Below, one piece after another: positions 17,754 to 26,190 of a stretch of DNA of 64,000 bases (positions are counted from its first letter, which is position 1; the number at the start of each line of letters is the position of its first letter). Location: positions 1-64,000 of the forward strand of contig JAUNNH010000008.1 in NCBI GenBank assembly GCA_030531505.1. Reading direction: 5' to 3'. The notes beneath the pieces were generated by a model. That model did no database searches. It was given only the letters and a program-made list of their open reading frames with translations, and was not told where the DNA came from. A program made the translations under genes and the position numbers. The stretch is from Eubacteriales bacterium. Its GTDB lineage: Bacteria > Bacillota > Clostridia > Oscillospirales > Oscillospiraceae.

Positions 17754-18143
17754 ATGACCATGAAAATCGCCCGTAACCGCTGGCTTTGGGCCGCGGCCTT
17801 CACCCTGCTTTTTGCCCTCGTCTACGAATACTTCAGCCACCGGGTCTATTCCGGCTTTATGCTCCTCGCCTTCCTGATCCCGCTGCTCGGCGGGGCGCTG
17901 CCCTACGCGCTGCTCGCGCGCTTGCCGCGCCGCATGCAGCCGGGCATTCTGAGCCGCTGCCTCTATGACTCCGGTCTCGCCGCGCTGACCGCCGGGAGCG
18001 TCTTCCGCGGCGTCCTGGATATCTATGGAACCACCAACCGCCTCGAGGCTGTGTACTGGATCTGCGGCACGGCGCTCTGCCTCTTCGGCCTCGCGGTCTA
18101 CGGCTTCTGCCGGGCGGTCATGCTGCCACAGAACCGGGCGTGA
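17754..18143 (+). CDS. Small integral membrane protein, function unknown
   Basis: A 129-aa hydrophobic protein with four likely helices (about 9-26, 33-54, 76-90, 99-120). No family is recognised. ATG at 17754 follows GAGGGAACGCC. Sitting 12 bases after the NAGPA gene it is probably in the same transcript and may help anchor or export a surface polysaccharide function; that is inference. Its stop codon overlaps the -35 box of the gluQ promoter. Confidence 0.75.
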   Translation: MTMKIARNRWLWAAAFTLLFALVYEYFSHRVYSGFMLLAFLIPLLGGALPYALLARLPRRMQPGILSRCLYDSGLAALTAGSVFRGVLDIYGTTNRLEAVYWICGTALCLFGLAVYGFCRAVMLPQNRA

Positions 18144-18168
18144 CAAGCGGTCCCCCGTCTGCTATAAT
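18140..18168 (+). promoter_or_regulatory. Near-consensus promoter of gluQ
   Basis: GTGACA (18140-18145), exactly 17 bp ending TGC, TATAAT (18163-18168). Only six bases separate the -10 from the gluQ ATG, so the expected transcription start falls at or next to the start codon. Confidence 0.75.
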
Positions 18169-18174
18169 GGATAT

Positions 18175-19104
18175 ATGGATCGAACTGTCGTCGGGCGCTT
18201 TGCGCCGAGCCCCTCGGGCTATATGCATATGGGCAATCTCCTCGCCATGCTGCTGGCATGGCTGGATTGCCGCGCCCTCGGCGGGGAGCTGATCTTCCGT
18301 CTGGAGGATCTGGACCCCGCGCGCTCCAAGCCGGTCTACATCGACGCGCTCGCGGAAGACCTGCACTGGCTGGGGCTGGACTGGGACCGCGGCTGGCCGG
18401 AGGAAAGCTACGCACAGTCGCGGCGGACGGCGGTCTACGAGGAGGCCTTCGCGTATTTGCGTGAGCGCGGGCTGGTCTATCCCTGCTGGTGCACACGCAG
18501 CGAGCGTCTTGCCGCCGCCTCCGCGCCGCACCCCGGCGAGGCCGAGCACGACAGCCGCTGCCGCTGTGCGCATTTGAGTCCGGGAGAACAGGCGGCGCGG
18601 CTGCAAGCAGGCGGACGGCCGCCGGCCTGGAAGCTCCGCTGTCCGGATGAGTGCATCGCGATCACGGACAAGCATTATGGCCTCTTTACGCAGAACCCGG
18701 CGCGCGAGGTCGGGGACTGTATCCTCCGCCGCGCCGACGGCGTCTTCGCCTATCAGCTCGCCGTCAGCGTGGACGATATGCGCATGGGCGTCACGCGCGT
18801 CGTACGCGGGCGCGACCTGCTCGCCTCGGCGCCGCGGCAGAAATGGCTGATCGAGACGCTTGGCGGCACGCCCCCTGTCTATTGTCATACCCCCCTTCTC
18901 CTCGGCGGAGACGGAAAACTCTCCAAACGGCTGGGGAGTCTCAGCACCCAGGCGCTTCGGAAAGAGTGCCGGCCGGAGGAGATCCTCGGCCGGCTGGCTT
19001 TCCTCTGCGGCCTGCGGGAGCGCGACGAGCCCGCCTCGGCCCGGGAGCTGCTCACGGATTTTTCCTGGGCGCGCATCAAAACAGAAGATATCCCGATCAC
19101 ATGA
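18175..19104 (+). CDS. gluQ: Glutamyl-Q tRNA(Asp) synthetase
   Basis: A 309-aa truncated glutamyl-tRNA synthetase that loads glutamate onto the queuosine base of tRNA(Asp). It has VGRFAPSPSGYMHMGNLLAM with the HIGH-type motif (HMGN), the substrate RLEDLDPAR, a Cys cluster YPCWCTRSE and SRCRCA (zinc site), and GDGKLSKRLGS as the KMSKS motif. It lacks the anticodon-binding domain, as expected. The N-terminus fixes the start at 18175, but there is no Shine-Dalgarno sequence, and the promoter -10 ends six bases before it: the mRNA looks leaderless. A second route would be read-through from the upstream gene. Confidence 0.93.
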   Translation: MDRTVVGRFAPSPSGYMHMGNLLAMLLAWLDCRALGGELIFRLEDLDPARSKPVYIDALAEDLHWLGLDWDRGWPEESYAQSRRTAVYEEAFAYLRERGLVYPCWCTRSERLAAASAPHPGEAEHDSRCRCAHLSPGEQAARLQAGGRPPAWKLRCPDECIAITDKHYGLFTQNPAREVGDCILRRADGVFAYQLAVSVDDMRMGVTRVVRGRDLLASAPRQKWLIETLGGTPPVYCHTPLLLGGDGKLSKRLGSLSTQALRKECRPEEILGRLAFLCGLRERDEPASARELLTDFSWARIKTEDIPIT

Positions 19105-19146
19105 GCGGGTCAGCGGCGCAGGGGCGCTGCCGGCCCGCTGCTTTTT
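19104..19146 (+). terminator. Terminator of gluQ
   Basis: AGCGGG..CAGCG pairing with CGCTG..CCCGCT, followed by CTTTTT; begins at the gluQ stop codon. Confidence 0.7.
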
Positions 19147-19241
19147 AGACAATTTTGATAATTATGTACAAATCCGCTTGGGGGTTTTTCACAATTTTTC
19201 AACAGGTTATTTTACGCTTTTAATAAAAATGCCGGGGCTTA

Positions 19242-19270
19242 TTGATTTCAAAACGCGAAATTGTTAAAAT
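19242..19270 (+). promoter_or_regulatory. Promoter of the 2-hydroxyacyl-CoA dehydratase operon
   Basis: TTGATT (19242-19247), 17-bp spacer, TAAAAT (19265-19270) in an AT-rich 120-bp stretch that stands out from its surroundings. The leader is about 90 bases. Confidence 0.6.
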
Positions 19271-19364
19271 TGAGGCGCAATAGAGCGTCTGAACGGAGCG
19301 CCGGGTTGGGAGAGGAAGCCGGGATCTCCGTACTTTTTATCAGAATGGGGGGAATATACTAAAC

Positions 19365-20564
19365 ATGAGAGATCTGAAGCATCTGCAATACTTCGAGGAT
19401 CTGCTCCAGCAAGCCAACAATGCGCTCATCGCGCAGGCAAAGGCAGACGGAAAAGTCTGCGTAGCCTATACCTGCGAGAACGTGCCGGAACCGCTGCTGA
19501 ATCTCGACCGGGCGGTCTCGATCCGCCTGACCGCGCCGAACACCGGTTCCATCGATATTGCCACCTACTACATGACCAACCTCCTCTGCGAACCCAGCCG
19601 CGCTCTGCTCGAGCGTGCGGTCGAGGGCGGCTTCAGCTTCGCCGACTGCGTCATCACGCCGGACGGCTGCACCATGATGAACCGCGCCGTGGAGAACATG
19701 GAGCTTTTGCAGACCATGGGGAAGGACAACCCGCATTTCTTCCATGAATACATGGAGATCGCCTTCAAGAACACCGAGAACGATGTGCGTCTCGCCGTGC
19801 TGCAGTGCACGAACCACATCCTCAAGCCCCTGCACGAGAACTACGGCATCGACGTATCCGACGCGGCCATCCGCAAGGCGGTCGAGGACCACAACCGCCT
19901 CTGCCGCCTGATCCACGCGATCGGCGATTTCCGCAAGGAGGCCAAGCCCCGCATCACCGGCTATGAGTTCCACGTGCTGACACTCGCGAGCTATGTATGT
20001 CCCAAGTACCTCATCCTCGACAAGCTCGAGGAGACGCTTGAGGAACTCAAGACCCGCGAGCCCGACGAGCGCAACTACCGTGCCCGCGTGCTGCTGGTCG
20101 GCTCCGAGGTGGACGACAGCGGTTTCGTGAAGCTCATCGAGGAGTGCGGCGCCTTCGTCTGCTGCGACCGCTTCTGCTTCGGCTCCTACCCCGGCCGCAC
20201 CGAGATCGTCCTCAACGACGAGGAGGACGCCCTCACCCAGGTCTGCCGGCACTATATTCAGAACTGCCAGTGCCCGCGCATGATGAGCATGGACAAGGTC
20301 TACGGCCGCAAGCAGTATGTTGCCGACCTCGCGAAGGCGTACGGCGCGGACGGCATCATCTACCAGCAGGTCAAGTTCTGCGACCCCTGGGCCTACGAGC
20401 GCACGCTCGGCTCTTCGATGCTGCAGCACGACTTCGGCTATCCCGTCCTGTCCGTCGACCGCCCCTACAACATCGCCTCCGCCGGCGGCCAGATGCGCAC
20501 CCGCGTGCAGGCCTTCGTCGAGAGCATTGAGATCAAGAAGATTCAGGGAGGTGGGAAAGCATGA
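19365..20564 (+). CDS. 2-hydroxyacyl-CoA dehydratase family protein, first subunit
   Basis: A 399-aa protein of the HgdB/BcrC family. The N-terminal half has VCVAYTCENVPEPLLNLDRA near 31 and DCVITPDGCTMMNRAVEN near 100; the C-terminal half has ARVLLVGSEVDDSGFVKLIE near 244 and YQQVKFCDPWAYE near 335, where family members place cysteine ligands for the [4Fe-4S] cluster. The family dehydrates (R)-2-hydroxyacyl-CoA by ketyl-radical chemistry or reduces benzoyl-CoA. The substrate is unknown. It overlaps the second subunit gene by four bases. The ATPase activator (HgdC type) needed by known enzymes is not in the window. Confidence 0.88.
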   Translation: MRDLKHLQYFEDLLQQANNALIAQAKADGKVCVAYTCENVPEPLLNLDRAVSIRLTAPNTGSIDIATYYMTNLLCEPSRALLERAVEGGFSFADCVITPDGCTMMNRAVENMELLQTMGKDNPHFFHEYMEIAFKNTENDVRLAVLQCTNHILKPLHENYGIDVSDAAIRKAVEDHNRLCRLIHAIGDFRKEAKPRITGYEFHVLTLASYVCPKYLILDKLEETLEELKTREPDERNYRARVLLVGSEVDDSGFVKLIEECGAFVCCDRFCFGSYPGRTEIVLNDEEDALTQVCRHYIQNCQCPRMMSMDKVYGRKQYVADLAKAYGADGIIYQQVKFCDPWAYERTLGSSMLQHDFGYPVLSVDRPYNIASAGGQMRTRVQAFVESIEIKKIQGGGKA

Positions 20565-22159
20565 AGACGGTCGAAAAAGTCGTCAATCCCGTCAAGCGCG
20601 CCGGCGAGCAGTCGCCCGGCAAGATCTTTACCGACAGGCTGAAAGTGCGCTCCCGCCGTGAGTGGCGCGGCGTGAAGGACACCTTCTACGATTACACCCG
20701 CTGGCTCTACCTGATGAGCGTGCTCGGCCGCTTCATCATCGTCCCGCGCAACATCAAGGGCTTCTTCCGCTATCGCTGGATGATGAGCTATCTCTTCGTC
20801 CCGCACGGCATGGATAAGTTCACCATCGGCCTGCGTGACGAGGCGCTGCGCATCGCGCATACCTCCTTTAACTTCGTCATCGCCGACGTGACCAAGGCCA
20901 TCGGCAACTGCTTCCGCGGCGACCGCCGCGTCGGCAACGACAAGGCCTATTCCGACAAATGCGTCATCACCGACGAGAACTCCATGGTCACCTTCATGAT
21001 GGGCTTCGATACCGACAAGGTGCACACCATCCTGCGCGAGGTGCCCACGATGTTCGCCTCGAACATCTTCCACCAATTCAACGTCATGCACTATCTGGAT
21101 GTGGCTCAGCTCAACGGCATCCCCGGCGACGTCTGCCCGATGCCCGAGGCCGAGGCCGGCATCTCCATCGACGACGACTTCTGCGTGCTCGGCTCCTGCG
21201 CCGTGCAGAACAACACCACCTGCGACGGCTCTCTGATGGGCAACGGCATCATCGCCAAGCGCCTCGAGCGCGAGTACGGCATCCCCACCTTCCAGCTTGC
21301 GACCCCGCTGCGCCACAAGGAGCCGGACGTCATGGACTACGCCGCCGAGGAGATCAAGAAGGCCATCGCCTTCGTCGAGGAGCACACCGGCGAGAAGTGG
21401 GACTGGGACGTGTACTTCGCCGCGGCCAAGCGCGTGAACTACGCCACCAAGTGCCGCATCGCGCAGATGGAGATCAACTCCACGCCCTATCCGCAGTTCT
21501 TCGGCGCGGCCTTCAGTCTCTACAACGACACCAACTACATGGGCAACTCCGGCCGTATGCCCGAGTTCGTGAACGTCGACAAGAAGCTGCTTGAGCTCGC
21601 GGAGCGCGGTTACAAAGCCAAGCGCATGTACGCCAAGGAGTACCGCCACCGCGCCATCGTCTGGGGCGTGCAGCCGCAGTATGTGATCGATATGCTCTAC
21701 TGGCTGGTCCAGTGCTGGGGCGTCGTGCCGCTGACCGACATGCTCTCGGTCATCAACACCGACATGATCGCCGAGGAGGATACCCCGGAGAACCGCGAGC
21801 AGGCTTACCGCGACATGGCCATGCTGAACATGGAGATGATCATGCGCAACCACACCCACGGCGGCTACAAGGTGCTGCTGGACGACCTGTGGGAGCTGTG
21901 CGAGAAGATGAACGCCGACATGGTCATGATGTGGGAGCACATGAGCTGCAAGGCGCTCACCGGCATGCACGGTATGTTCGAGGAGCAGGCGCGCGAGCGC
22001 GGCATCCACATCATGTGGGTCTCGCACGATCTGTGCGATCCGCGCGTATTCACGCGCCAGGCCATCCGTGAGCAGGTCAACAAGTATATGCGCACGGTCA
22101 TGCGGGAAGAGCCGCTGGATCCCTCGCTCGAGGATCTTCCCGACAGCGAAGCGTGGTAA
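20561..22159 (+). CDS. 2-hydroxyacyl-CoA dehydratase family protein, second subunit
   Basis: A 532-aa companion of the upstream gene. The first 130 residues are an unusual basic and aromatic extension (RWLYLMSVLGRFIIVPRNIK) that could touch the membrane. The dehydratase core follows: DVCPMPEAEAGISIDDDFCV near 188, GSCAVQNNTTCDGSLMGNGI near 213, EEHTGEKWDWDVYF near 273 and HTHGGYKVLLDDLWELCEKM near 434, with many cysteines. It is longer than the usual 380-430 aa. Translationally coupled to the first subunit. Whether it works on a known hydroxyacyl-CoA or another substrate cannot be told from sequence. Confidence 0.85.
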   Translation: MKTVEKVVNPVKRAGEQSPGKIFTDRLKVRSRREWRGVKDTFYDYTRWLYLMSVLGRFIIVPRNIKGFFRYRWMMSYLFVPHGMDKFTIGLRDEALRIAHTSFNFVIADVTKAIGNCFRGDRRVGNDKAYSDKCVITDENSMVTFMMGFDTDKVHTILREVPTMFASNIFHQFNVMHYLDVAQLNGIPGDVCPMPEAEAGISIDDDFCVLGSCAVQNNTTCDGSLMGNGIIAKRLEREYGIPTFQLATPLRHKEPDVMDYAAEEIKKAIAFVEEHTGEKWDWDVYFAAAKRVNYATKCRIAQMEINSTPYPQFFGAAFSLYNDTNYMGNSGRMPEFVNVDKKLLELAERGYKAKRMYAKEYRHRAIVWGVQPQYVIDMLYWLVQCWGVVPLTDMLSVINTDMIAEEDTPENREQAYRDMAMLNMEMIMRNHTHGGYKVLLDDLWELCEKMNADMVMMWEHMSCKALTGMHGMFEEQARERGIHIMWVSHDLCDPRVFTRQAIREQVNKYMRTVMREEPLDPSLEDLPDSEAW

Positions 22160-22171
22160 AGGAGAAAAAAC

Positions 22172-22339
22172 ATGTCGAAAATTGCTAAGATCCCCCTGAT
22201 CCTGTTGGGCATCGCGCTCGGCTTCTTTGTGGTCACTTTCACGGTTTATATCTTCAATCTGGATATGAAGGCCACCTCCCTGATCGCCCCTCTTCTGGAG
22301 AAGTGGTACGACCATCTGGAACACAAACAGTATCTGTAA
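22172..22339 (+). CDS. 55-aa single-pass membrane protein in the dehydratase operon
   Basis: Reads MSKIAKIPLILLGIALGFFV and on through one hydrophobic helix (about 7-28), then a charged tail ending in HLEHKQYL. AAAGGAG lies eight to ten bases upstream and the gene starts 12 bases after the second subunit, before the operon terminator, so it is well placed to be real. No family is recognised. A membrane anchor or adaptor for the dehydratase pair is a reasonable guess. Confidence 0.75.
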   Translation: MSKIAKIPLILLGIALGFFVVTFTVYIFNLDMKATSLIAPLLEKWYDHLEHKQYL

Positions 22340-22346
22340 ACGTACA

Positions 22347-22382
22347 AAAGAGACGCCGGAGGCAAAGCCTCCGGCGTCTTTT
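22347..22382. terminator. Terminator between the dehydratase operon and the ABC exporter
   Basis: AAAAGAGACGCCGGAGGC, AAA loop, GCCTCCGGCGTCTTTT; works for both convergent units. Confidence 0.9.
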
Positions 22383-22396
22383 GCGTATAGCCACAA

Positions 22397-24238
22397 TCAG
22401 TTCTTCTCCGCCTCGTAGTCGAGGATCTGCCTGAACTGCGTCTCGTAGAGCTCTCGGTAGGTGCCGCCGCGCTCGAGAAGTTCCTCGTGCGTCCCCTGCT
22501 CGGCGATGACACCGTCCTTCACCACGAGGATCCGGTCGGCCTTGAGGATCGTCGAGAGCCGGTGGGCGATCACGATGCTGGTGCGGCCCTCCATCAGCGC
22601 CTCCAGCGCGTCCTGGATCGCGTTCTCCGTGATCGAGTCGAGCGCTGAGGTCGCCTCGTCGAGGATCAGGATCTTCGGGTCCTTCAGGATCACGCGCGCG
22701 ATGGACAGGCGCTGCTTTTCGCCGCCGGAGAGTTTGAGGCCGCGGTTGCCGACCATGGTCTCCAGCCCCTCGGGCTGGGCAGCGATGAAGTCGGAGAGGT
22801 TCGCGATATAGCAGGCCGCCTCGATCTCCTCCGGCGTGGCCTGCTCGTTGGCGTAGAGGAGGTTTTCGCGGATGGTTCCGTTAAAGAGATAGCTGTCCTG
22901 CGTCACGACGCCGATCTGCTCGCGCAGGTATTCGAGGTCGAAATCCCGCACGTCGACGCCCGCGATCGTAACGCGCCCGCCCAGCACATCATAGAGCCGG
23001 GGGAGGAAGTTCACGACCGTGGATTTGCCGGAGCCGGAGGGCCCCACGATGGCATACATTTTCCCGGCCGGGACCGTGAAGTCGATGTCGGTCAGCAGGG
23101 GCTTTTCCGGGTCGTAGGAGAAGGAGACGTGCTCATAGCGGATATCCCCGGCCGCCACGTCGGGCTTCGCGCCGTCGGCAGGCGACTGGATGGGGTTGGG
23201 CAGGTCGAAGTAATTGAAAATGCGGGTGAAAAGCGCGAGGGAGCGCGTGAAGTCCACGTGGATGTTCAGCAGGCTCTCCACCGGGCGATACAGCCGGTTG
23301 ATGAGCGAGACCGTGGCCGTCACGGTGCCGACGGTCAGCGCCGGATCGTAGCGGGAGATGATGAGCCAGCCGCCCGCAAAGTAGATGAGCAGCGGCCCCA
23401 CCTGGGTGAACATGCCCATCAGTACCCGGAACCAGCGCCCGCTGTTCTGCTCCCGGAGCGAGAGCTGCGTGACCTCCTCGTTCACGGCCACGAAGCGCTC
23501 ATATTCCCGTCTCTCGCGGGTGAAGAGCTTGACCAGCAGCGAGCCGGAGACCGAGAGGGTCTCGTTGATGAGCTGGTTCATCTCATCGTTCTTGGCCTGC
23601 GCGTCGGTTAGGATCTGATAGCGCTTTTTGCCCACGCTCTTGGTGGGCAGGATCAGCAGCGGGATCACCACGATGCCGACAAGAGCGAGCTTCCAGCTCA
23701 TCGTGAAGAGTGCTACCAGCGTGGTCACCACCGTCGCGACGTTCGACACGATGCTCGAGAGCGTCCCGGAAATGACGGAGCTCACGCCCGAGATGTCCGT
23801 GTTCATGCGGGTGATAATGTCGCCCTGCTTCTCGGAGGTGAAGAAGGCGTGCGGCATGTGCTGCAGATGGTCGTACATCTGGTTCTTCATGTCGAAGATG
23901 ATGCGCTGGGAGATCCAGGCGTTGATATAGCTCTCCAGCACGGAGATGACCTGCGAGACCGTGAGCGTCACAAAGGCAAGCAGCAGGAGCTTCACCAGCA
24001 GCGCCATGTTCTGCCCCACCAGCGCCTCGTCCACGATGCGGCCGGTGATGATGCTCGGCAGCAGGCCCACGACCGCCGAGAGGAGGATCGTCAGAAAAAC
24101 CAGAAGGAACTGCAGCGTATACGGGCGCAGATAGGACAGGATACGCAACAGCAGTTCCCGGGACACGGTGGGGAGGCTCTGCTTCTCCTCGTCTGTCAGG
24201 AAGCCCCGGGGGCCCAGAGGGCGCATGGGACCCGCCAC
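22397..24238 (-). CDS. ABC transporter, fused permease/ATPase (exporter type)
   Basis: A 613-aa half-exporter. Residues about 30-330 hold six membrane helices (ABC_membrane), then the ATPase with Walker A VGPSGSGKSTVVNF near 393, the LSGGEKQRLSIAR signature near 508, Walker B ILILDEATSALDS near 528 and the switch IAHRLSTILKADR. A single gene suggests a homodimer. Substrate unknown; MsbA/multidrug-like. The GTG at 24238 is chosen: GAAAGGATG lies eight to nine bases upstream and no ATG fits as well (the next ATG is four codons in). It has its own promoter, divergent from lepB. Confidence 0.88.
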   Translation of the reverse strand: MAGPMRPLGPRGFLTDEEKQSLPTVSRELLLRILSYLRPYTLQFLLVFLTILLSAVVGLLPSIITGRIVDEALVGQNMALLVKLLLLAFVTLTVSQVISVLESYINAWISQRIIFDMKNQMYDHLQHMPHAFFTSEKQGDIITRMNTDISGVSSVISGTLSSIVSNVATVVTTLVALFTMSWKLALVGIVVIPLLILPTKSVGKKRYQILTDAQAKNDEMNQLINETLSVSGSLLVKLFTRERREYERFVAVNEEVTQLSLREQNSGRWFRVLMGMFTQVGPLLIYFAGGWLIISRYDPALTVGTVTATVSLINRLYRPVESLLNIHVDFTRSLALFTRIFNYFDLPNPIQSPADGAKPDVAAGDIRYEHVSFSYDPEKPLLTDIDFTVPAGKMYAIVGPSGSGKSTVVNFLPRLYDVLGGRVTIAGVDVRDFDLEYLREQIGVVTQDSYLFNGTIRENLLYANEQATPEEIEAACYIANLSDFIAAQPEGLETMVGNRGLKLSGGEKQRLSIARVILKDPKILILDEATSALDSITENAIQDALEALMEGRTSIVIAHRLSTILKADRILVVKDGVIAEQGTHEELLERGGTYRELYETQFRQILDYEAEKN

Positions 24239-24268
24239 AAAATCACATCCTTTCGCCTTGTTTTTTCC

Positions 24269-24297
24269 ATTTTATTTCAAATTCCGCATCGCGTCAA
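24269..24297 (-). promoter_or_regulatory. Promoter of the ABC exporter
   Basis: Minus strand TTGACG (24292-24297), 17-bp spacer, TAAAAT (24269-24274), 30 bases before the GTG start. Confidence 0.72.
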
Positions 24298-24317
24298 CAG
24301 AAACCATCCTTCAGGGA

Positions 24318-24341
24318 GGCGGGAGGCTCCCGCCGTTTTTT
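24318..24341 (+). terminator. Terminator-like hairpin between two divergent promoters
   Basis: GGCGGGA, GGC loop, TCCCGCC and six T on the plus strand. It lies between the divergent promoters of the ABC exporter and lepB, where no plus-strand gene ends. Confidence 0.55.
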
Positions 24342-24351
24342 CATTTTTGGA

Positions 24352-24380
24352 TTGAGCTTTCTTCCCAAAAATGGTATATA
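24352..24380 (+). promoter_or_regulatory. Promoter for lepB
   Basis: TTGAGC (24352-24357), 17-bp spacer, TATATA (24375-24380). Confidence 0.6.
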
Positions 24381-24438
24381 TAGGGAGGAGAAAACGCCGT
24401 GCCGGAGGGTCCGTCTCTCCGCAGCAGGAGGGTTGTGC

Positions 24439-25017
24439 ATGGAAGACAGAACAAAGGATTATACCATCGAGCAGCTGGAAAACGAGCTGAAGCGGGAAAC
24501 GGCCCGGAAGCAGCGCAGGTACCGCCGGCGCATCGTGTTCCGCCTTCTGCTGGCGCTGCTCGTCGCCCTGGTCGTCGCGGTTGCTCTGTTTGCGCCGATC
24601 CTGCGCATCAGCGGCGATTCCATGGCCGACACCCTGCAGGACGGGGACATCGCCATCGGGCTGAAGCTCCCGCGCTACGCGCCGGGGAGCGTCGTCGTCT
24701 TTCGATACAACGGCGGGCTTCTTGTCAAGCGTGTGATCGCACACGGGGGCGACTGGGTCGAGCTCGATCGGGACGGCCGCTTCTTTGTCAACGGCGGGCG
24801 GCTGGAGGAGCCCTATGTCGCCGAGCCCGCGCGCGGGAACTGCGATGTCGAATTCCCGCTCACCGTGCCGGAGGGCAGCTGCTTCGTCGTCGGGGACAAC
24901 CGCCCGCTCAGCATCGACAGCCGCAGCTCCGTTATCGGCTGTGTGCAGGAGGAGGCGCTCGTCGGACGCATGCTGTTTCGTATCTGGCCGCTCGAGCGCA
25001 CCGGGCTGATCCGCTGA
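24439..25017 (+). CDS. lepB: Signal peptidase I
   Basis: A 192-aa type I signal peptidase that cleaves signal peptides of exported proteins at the outer face of the membrane. One N-terminal helix (about 33-53), then the catalytic serine in RISGDSMADTL near 60, the catalytic lysine in GGLLVKRVIAHGG near 100, and the conserved VVGDNRPLSIDSRS near 155. Length fits the Gram-positive Sip type. ATG at 24439 with AGGAGG upstream; the frame is open earlier but the promoter lies inside that part. Monocistronic. Confidence 0.93.
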   Translation: MEDRTKDYTIEQLENELKRETARKQRRYRRRIVFRLLLALLVALVVAVALFAPILRISGDSMADTLQDGDIAIGLKLPRYAPGSVVVFRYNGGLLVKRVIAHGGDWVELDRDGRFFVNGGRLEEPYVAEPARGNCDVEFPLTVPEGSCFVVGDNRPLSIDSRSSVIGCVQEEALVGRMLFRIWPLERTGLIR

Positions 25018-25034
25018 CCGCAACCCGATATTTG

Positions 25035-25062
25035 ATCTGCCGCTTTCGCGGCAGATTTTTTT
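25035..25062 (+). terminator. Terminator of lepB
   Basis: ATCTGCCGC, TTTC loop, GCGGCAGAT and seven T. Confidence 0.88.
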
Positions 25063-25148
25063 GCAAGTTTTTTCTGGGAAAAGAAAGGGAAATGCGGATC
25101 GGCGTCGTATAGAATTAATAGCATCAAATAGAAAGGCGGTGTGTCGGC

Positions 25149-26153
25149 ATGAGCTGCCCGAGGATCGAACGGGAGGCGCTGGAACATCAGATCGTCGGCC
25201 CCTTCGGTGTGCTGGCGGAGAACAGCCGGGGCCGGCTGCACCCGGAGGAGGAATGCGCCATCCGCACCTGCTTCCAGCGGGACGTGGACCGGATCACCCA
25301 TTCCAAGTCCTTCCGCCGCCTCAAGCACAAGACCCAGGTCTTCCTCCAGCCGGAGGGAGATCACTACCGCACACGGCTGACGCACACGCTGGAGGTCACG
25401 CGCCTTGCGCGGACTGTGGCACGCGCGCTGCGGCTGAACGAAGACCTGGCTGAGGCCATCGGCCTGGGCCATGACCTGGGCCATACACCCTTCGGCCACG
25501 CGGGCGAGCGTGCGCTGAACCGCATCCATCCCGGCGGCTTCAAGCACTATGAGCAGAGTCTGCGCGTGGTGGACGTGCTCGAGCGGGAGGGCCGCGGGCT
25601 GAACCTCTGCTATGAGACCCGCATGGGCATCCTCCACCACACCCACGGCGCGCCGGACGACACGCCGGAGGCCGTCGCCGTGCGCCTGTGTGACCGGATC
25701 GCCTACATAAACCACGACCTGGACGACTCCATCCGCGCCGGCATCCTGACAGCCGACGAGGTCCCGGAGCGCATCCGCCGCACCTGCGGCGAGCGCCACA
25801 GCGAGCGCATCAACGCCTTCATCGCTGATCTGATCGCCAACAGCCGGGACGGTGTGCTGCAGATGTCCCCCGCCATGCAGGACGTCTTTGACTTTTTTCA
25901 CAGCTTCATGTTCTCCGACGTGTATACCAACCCCCTCGCCAAGGGCGAGGAGAGCAAGGTCGAGGGGATCCTCGAACGGCTCTACGGCTATTACACGGCC
26001 CACCCCGAGGCGCTGCCGCCGGACTACGCCGGGGTGATCGAGCGTGAGGGACTGGACCGCGCCGCCTGCGACTATATCTCCGGCATGACCGACAGCTACG
26101 CCATGGAGAAATACGGCGAGCTGTTCATCCCCTTTGCCTGGTCCGTAAAATAA
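25149..26153 (+). CDS. dgt: dGTPase-like HD-domain triphosphohydrolase
   Basis: A 334-aa HD-superfamily nucleotide hydrolase. Metal-binding residues are visible in RTRLTHTLEVTRLARTVARA (His), GLGHDLGHTPFGHAGE (His-Asp) and, later, CDRIAYINHDLDD. Such proteins hydrolyse dGTP or other dNTPs to the nucleoside and triphosphate and may control dNTP pools. Length is that of the short clostridial dgt-like form rather than the ~500-aa E. coli Dgt. ATG at 25149. It precedes dnaG by 37 bases, a common clostridial order (dgt-dnaG-rpoD), and probably shares its transcript. A -10-like TATAGAAT lies near 25110 without a clear -35. Confidence 0.9.
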   Translation: MSCPRIEREALEHQIVGPFGVLAENSRGRLHPEEECAIRTCFQRDVDRITHSKSFRRLKHKTQVFLQPEGDHYRTRLTHTLEVTRLARTVARALRLNEDLAEAIGLGHDLGHTPFGHAGERALNRIHPGGFKHYEQSLRVVDVLEREGRGLNLCYETRMGILHHTHGAPDDTPEAVAVRLCDRIAYINHDLDDSIRAGILTADEVPERIRRTCGERHSERINAFIADLIANSRDGVLQMSPAMQDVFDFFHSFMFSDVYTNPLAKGEESKVEGILERLYGYYTAHPEALPPDYAGVIEREGLDRAACDYISGMTDSYAMEKYGELFIPFAWSVK

Positions 26154-26190
26154 TAGCCGTTCTCCGGCGAAGAGGCAGGAGGTGAGACTG

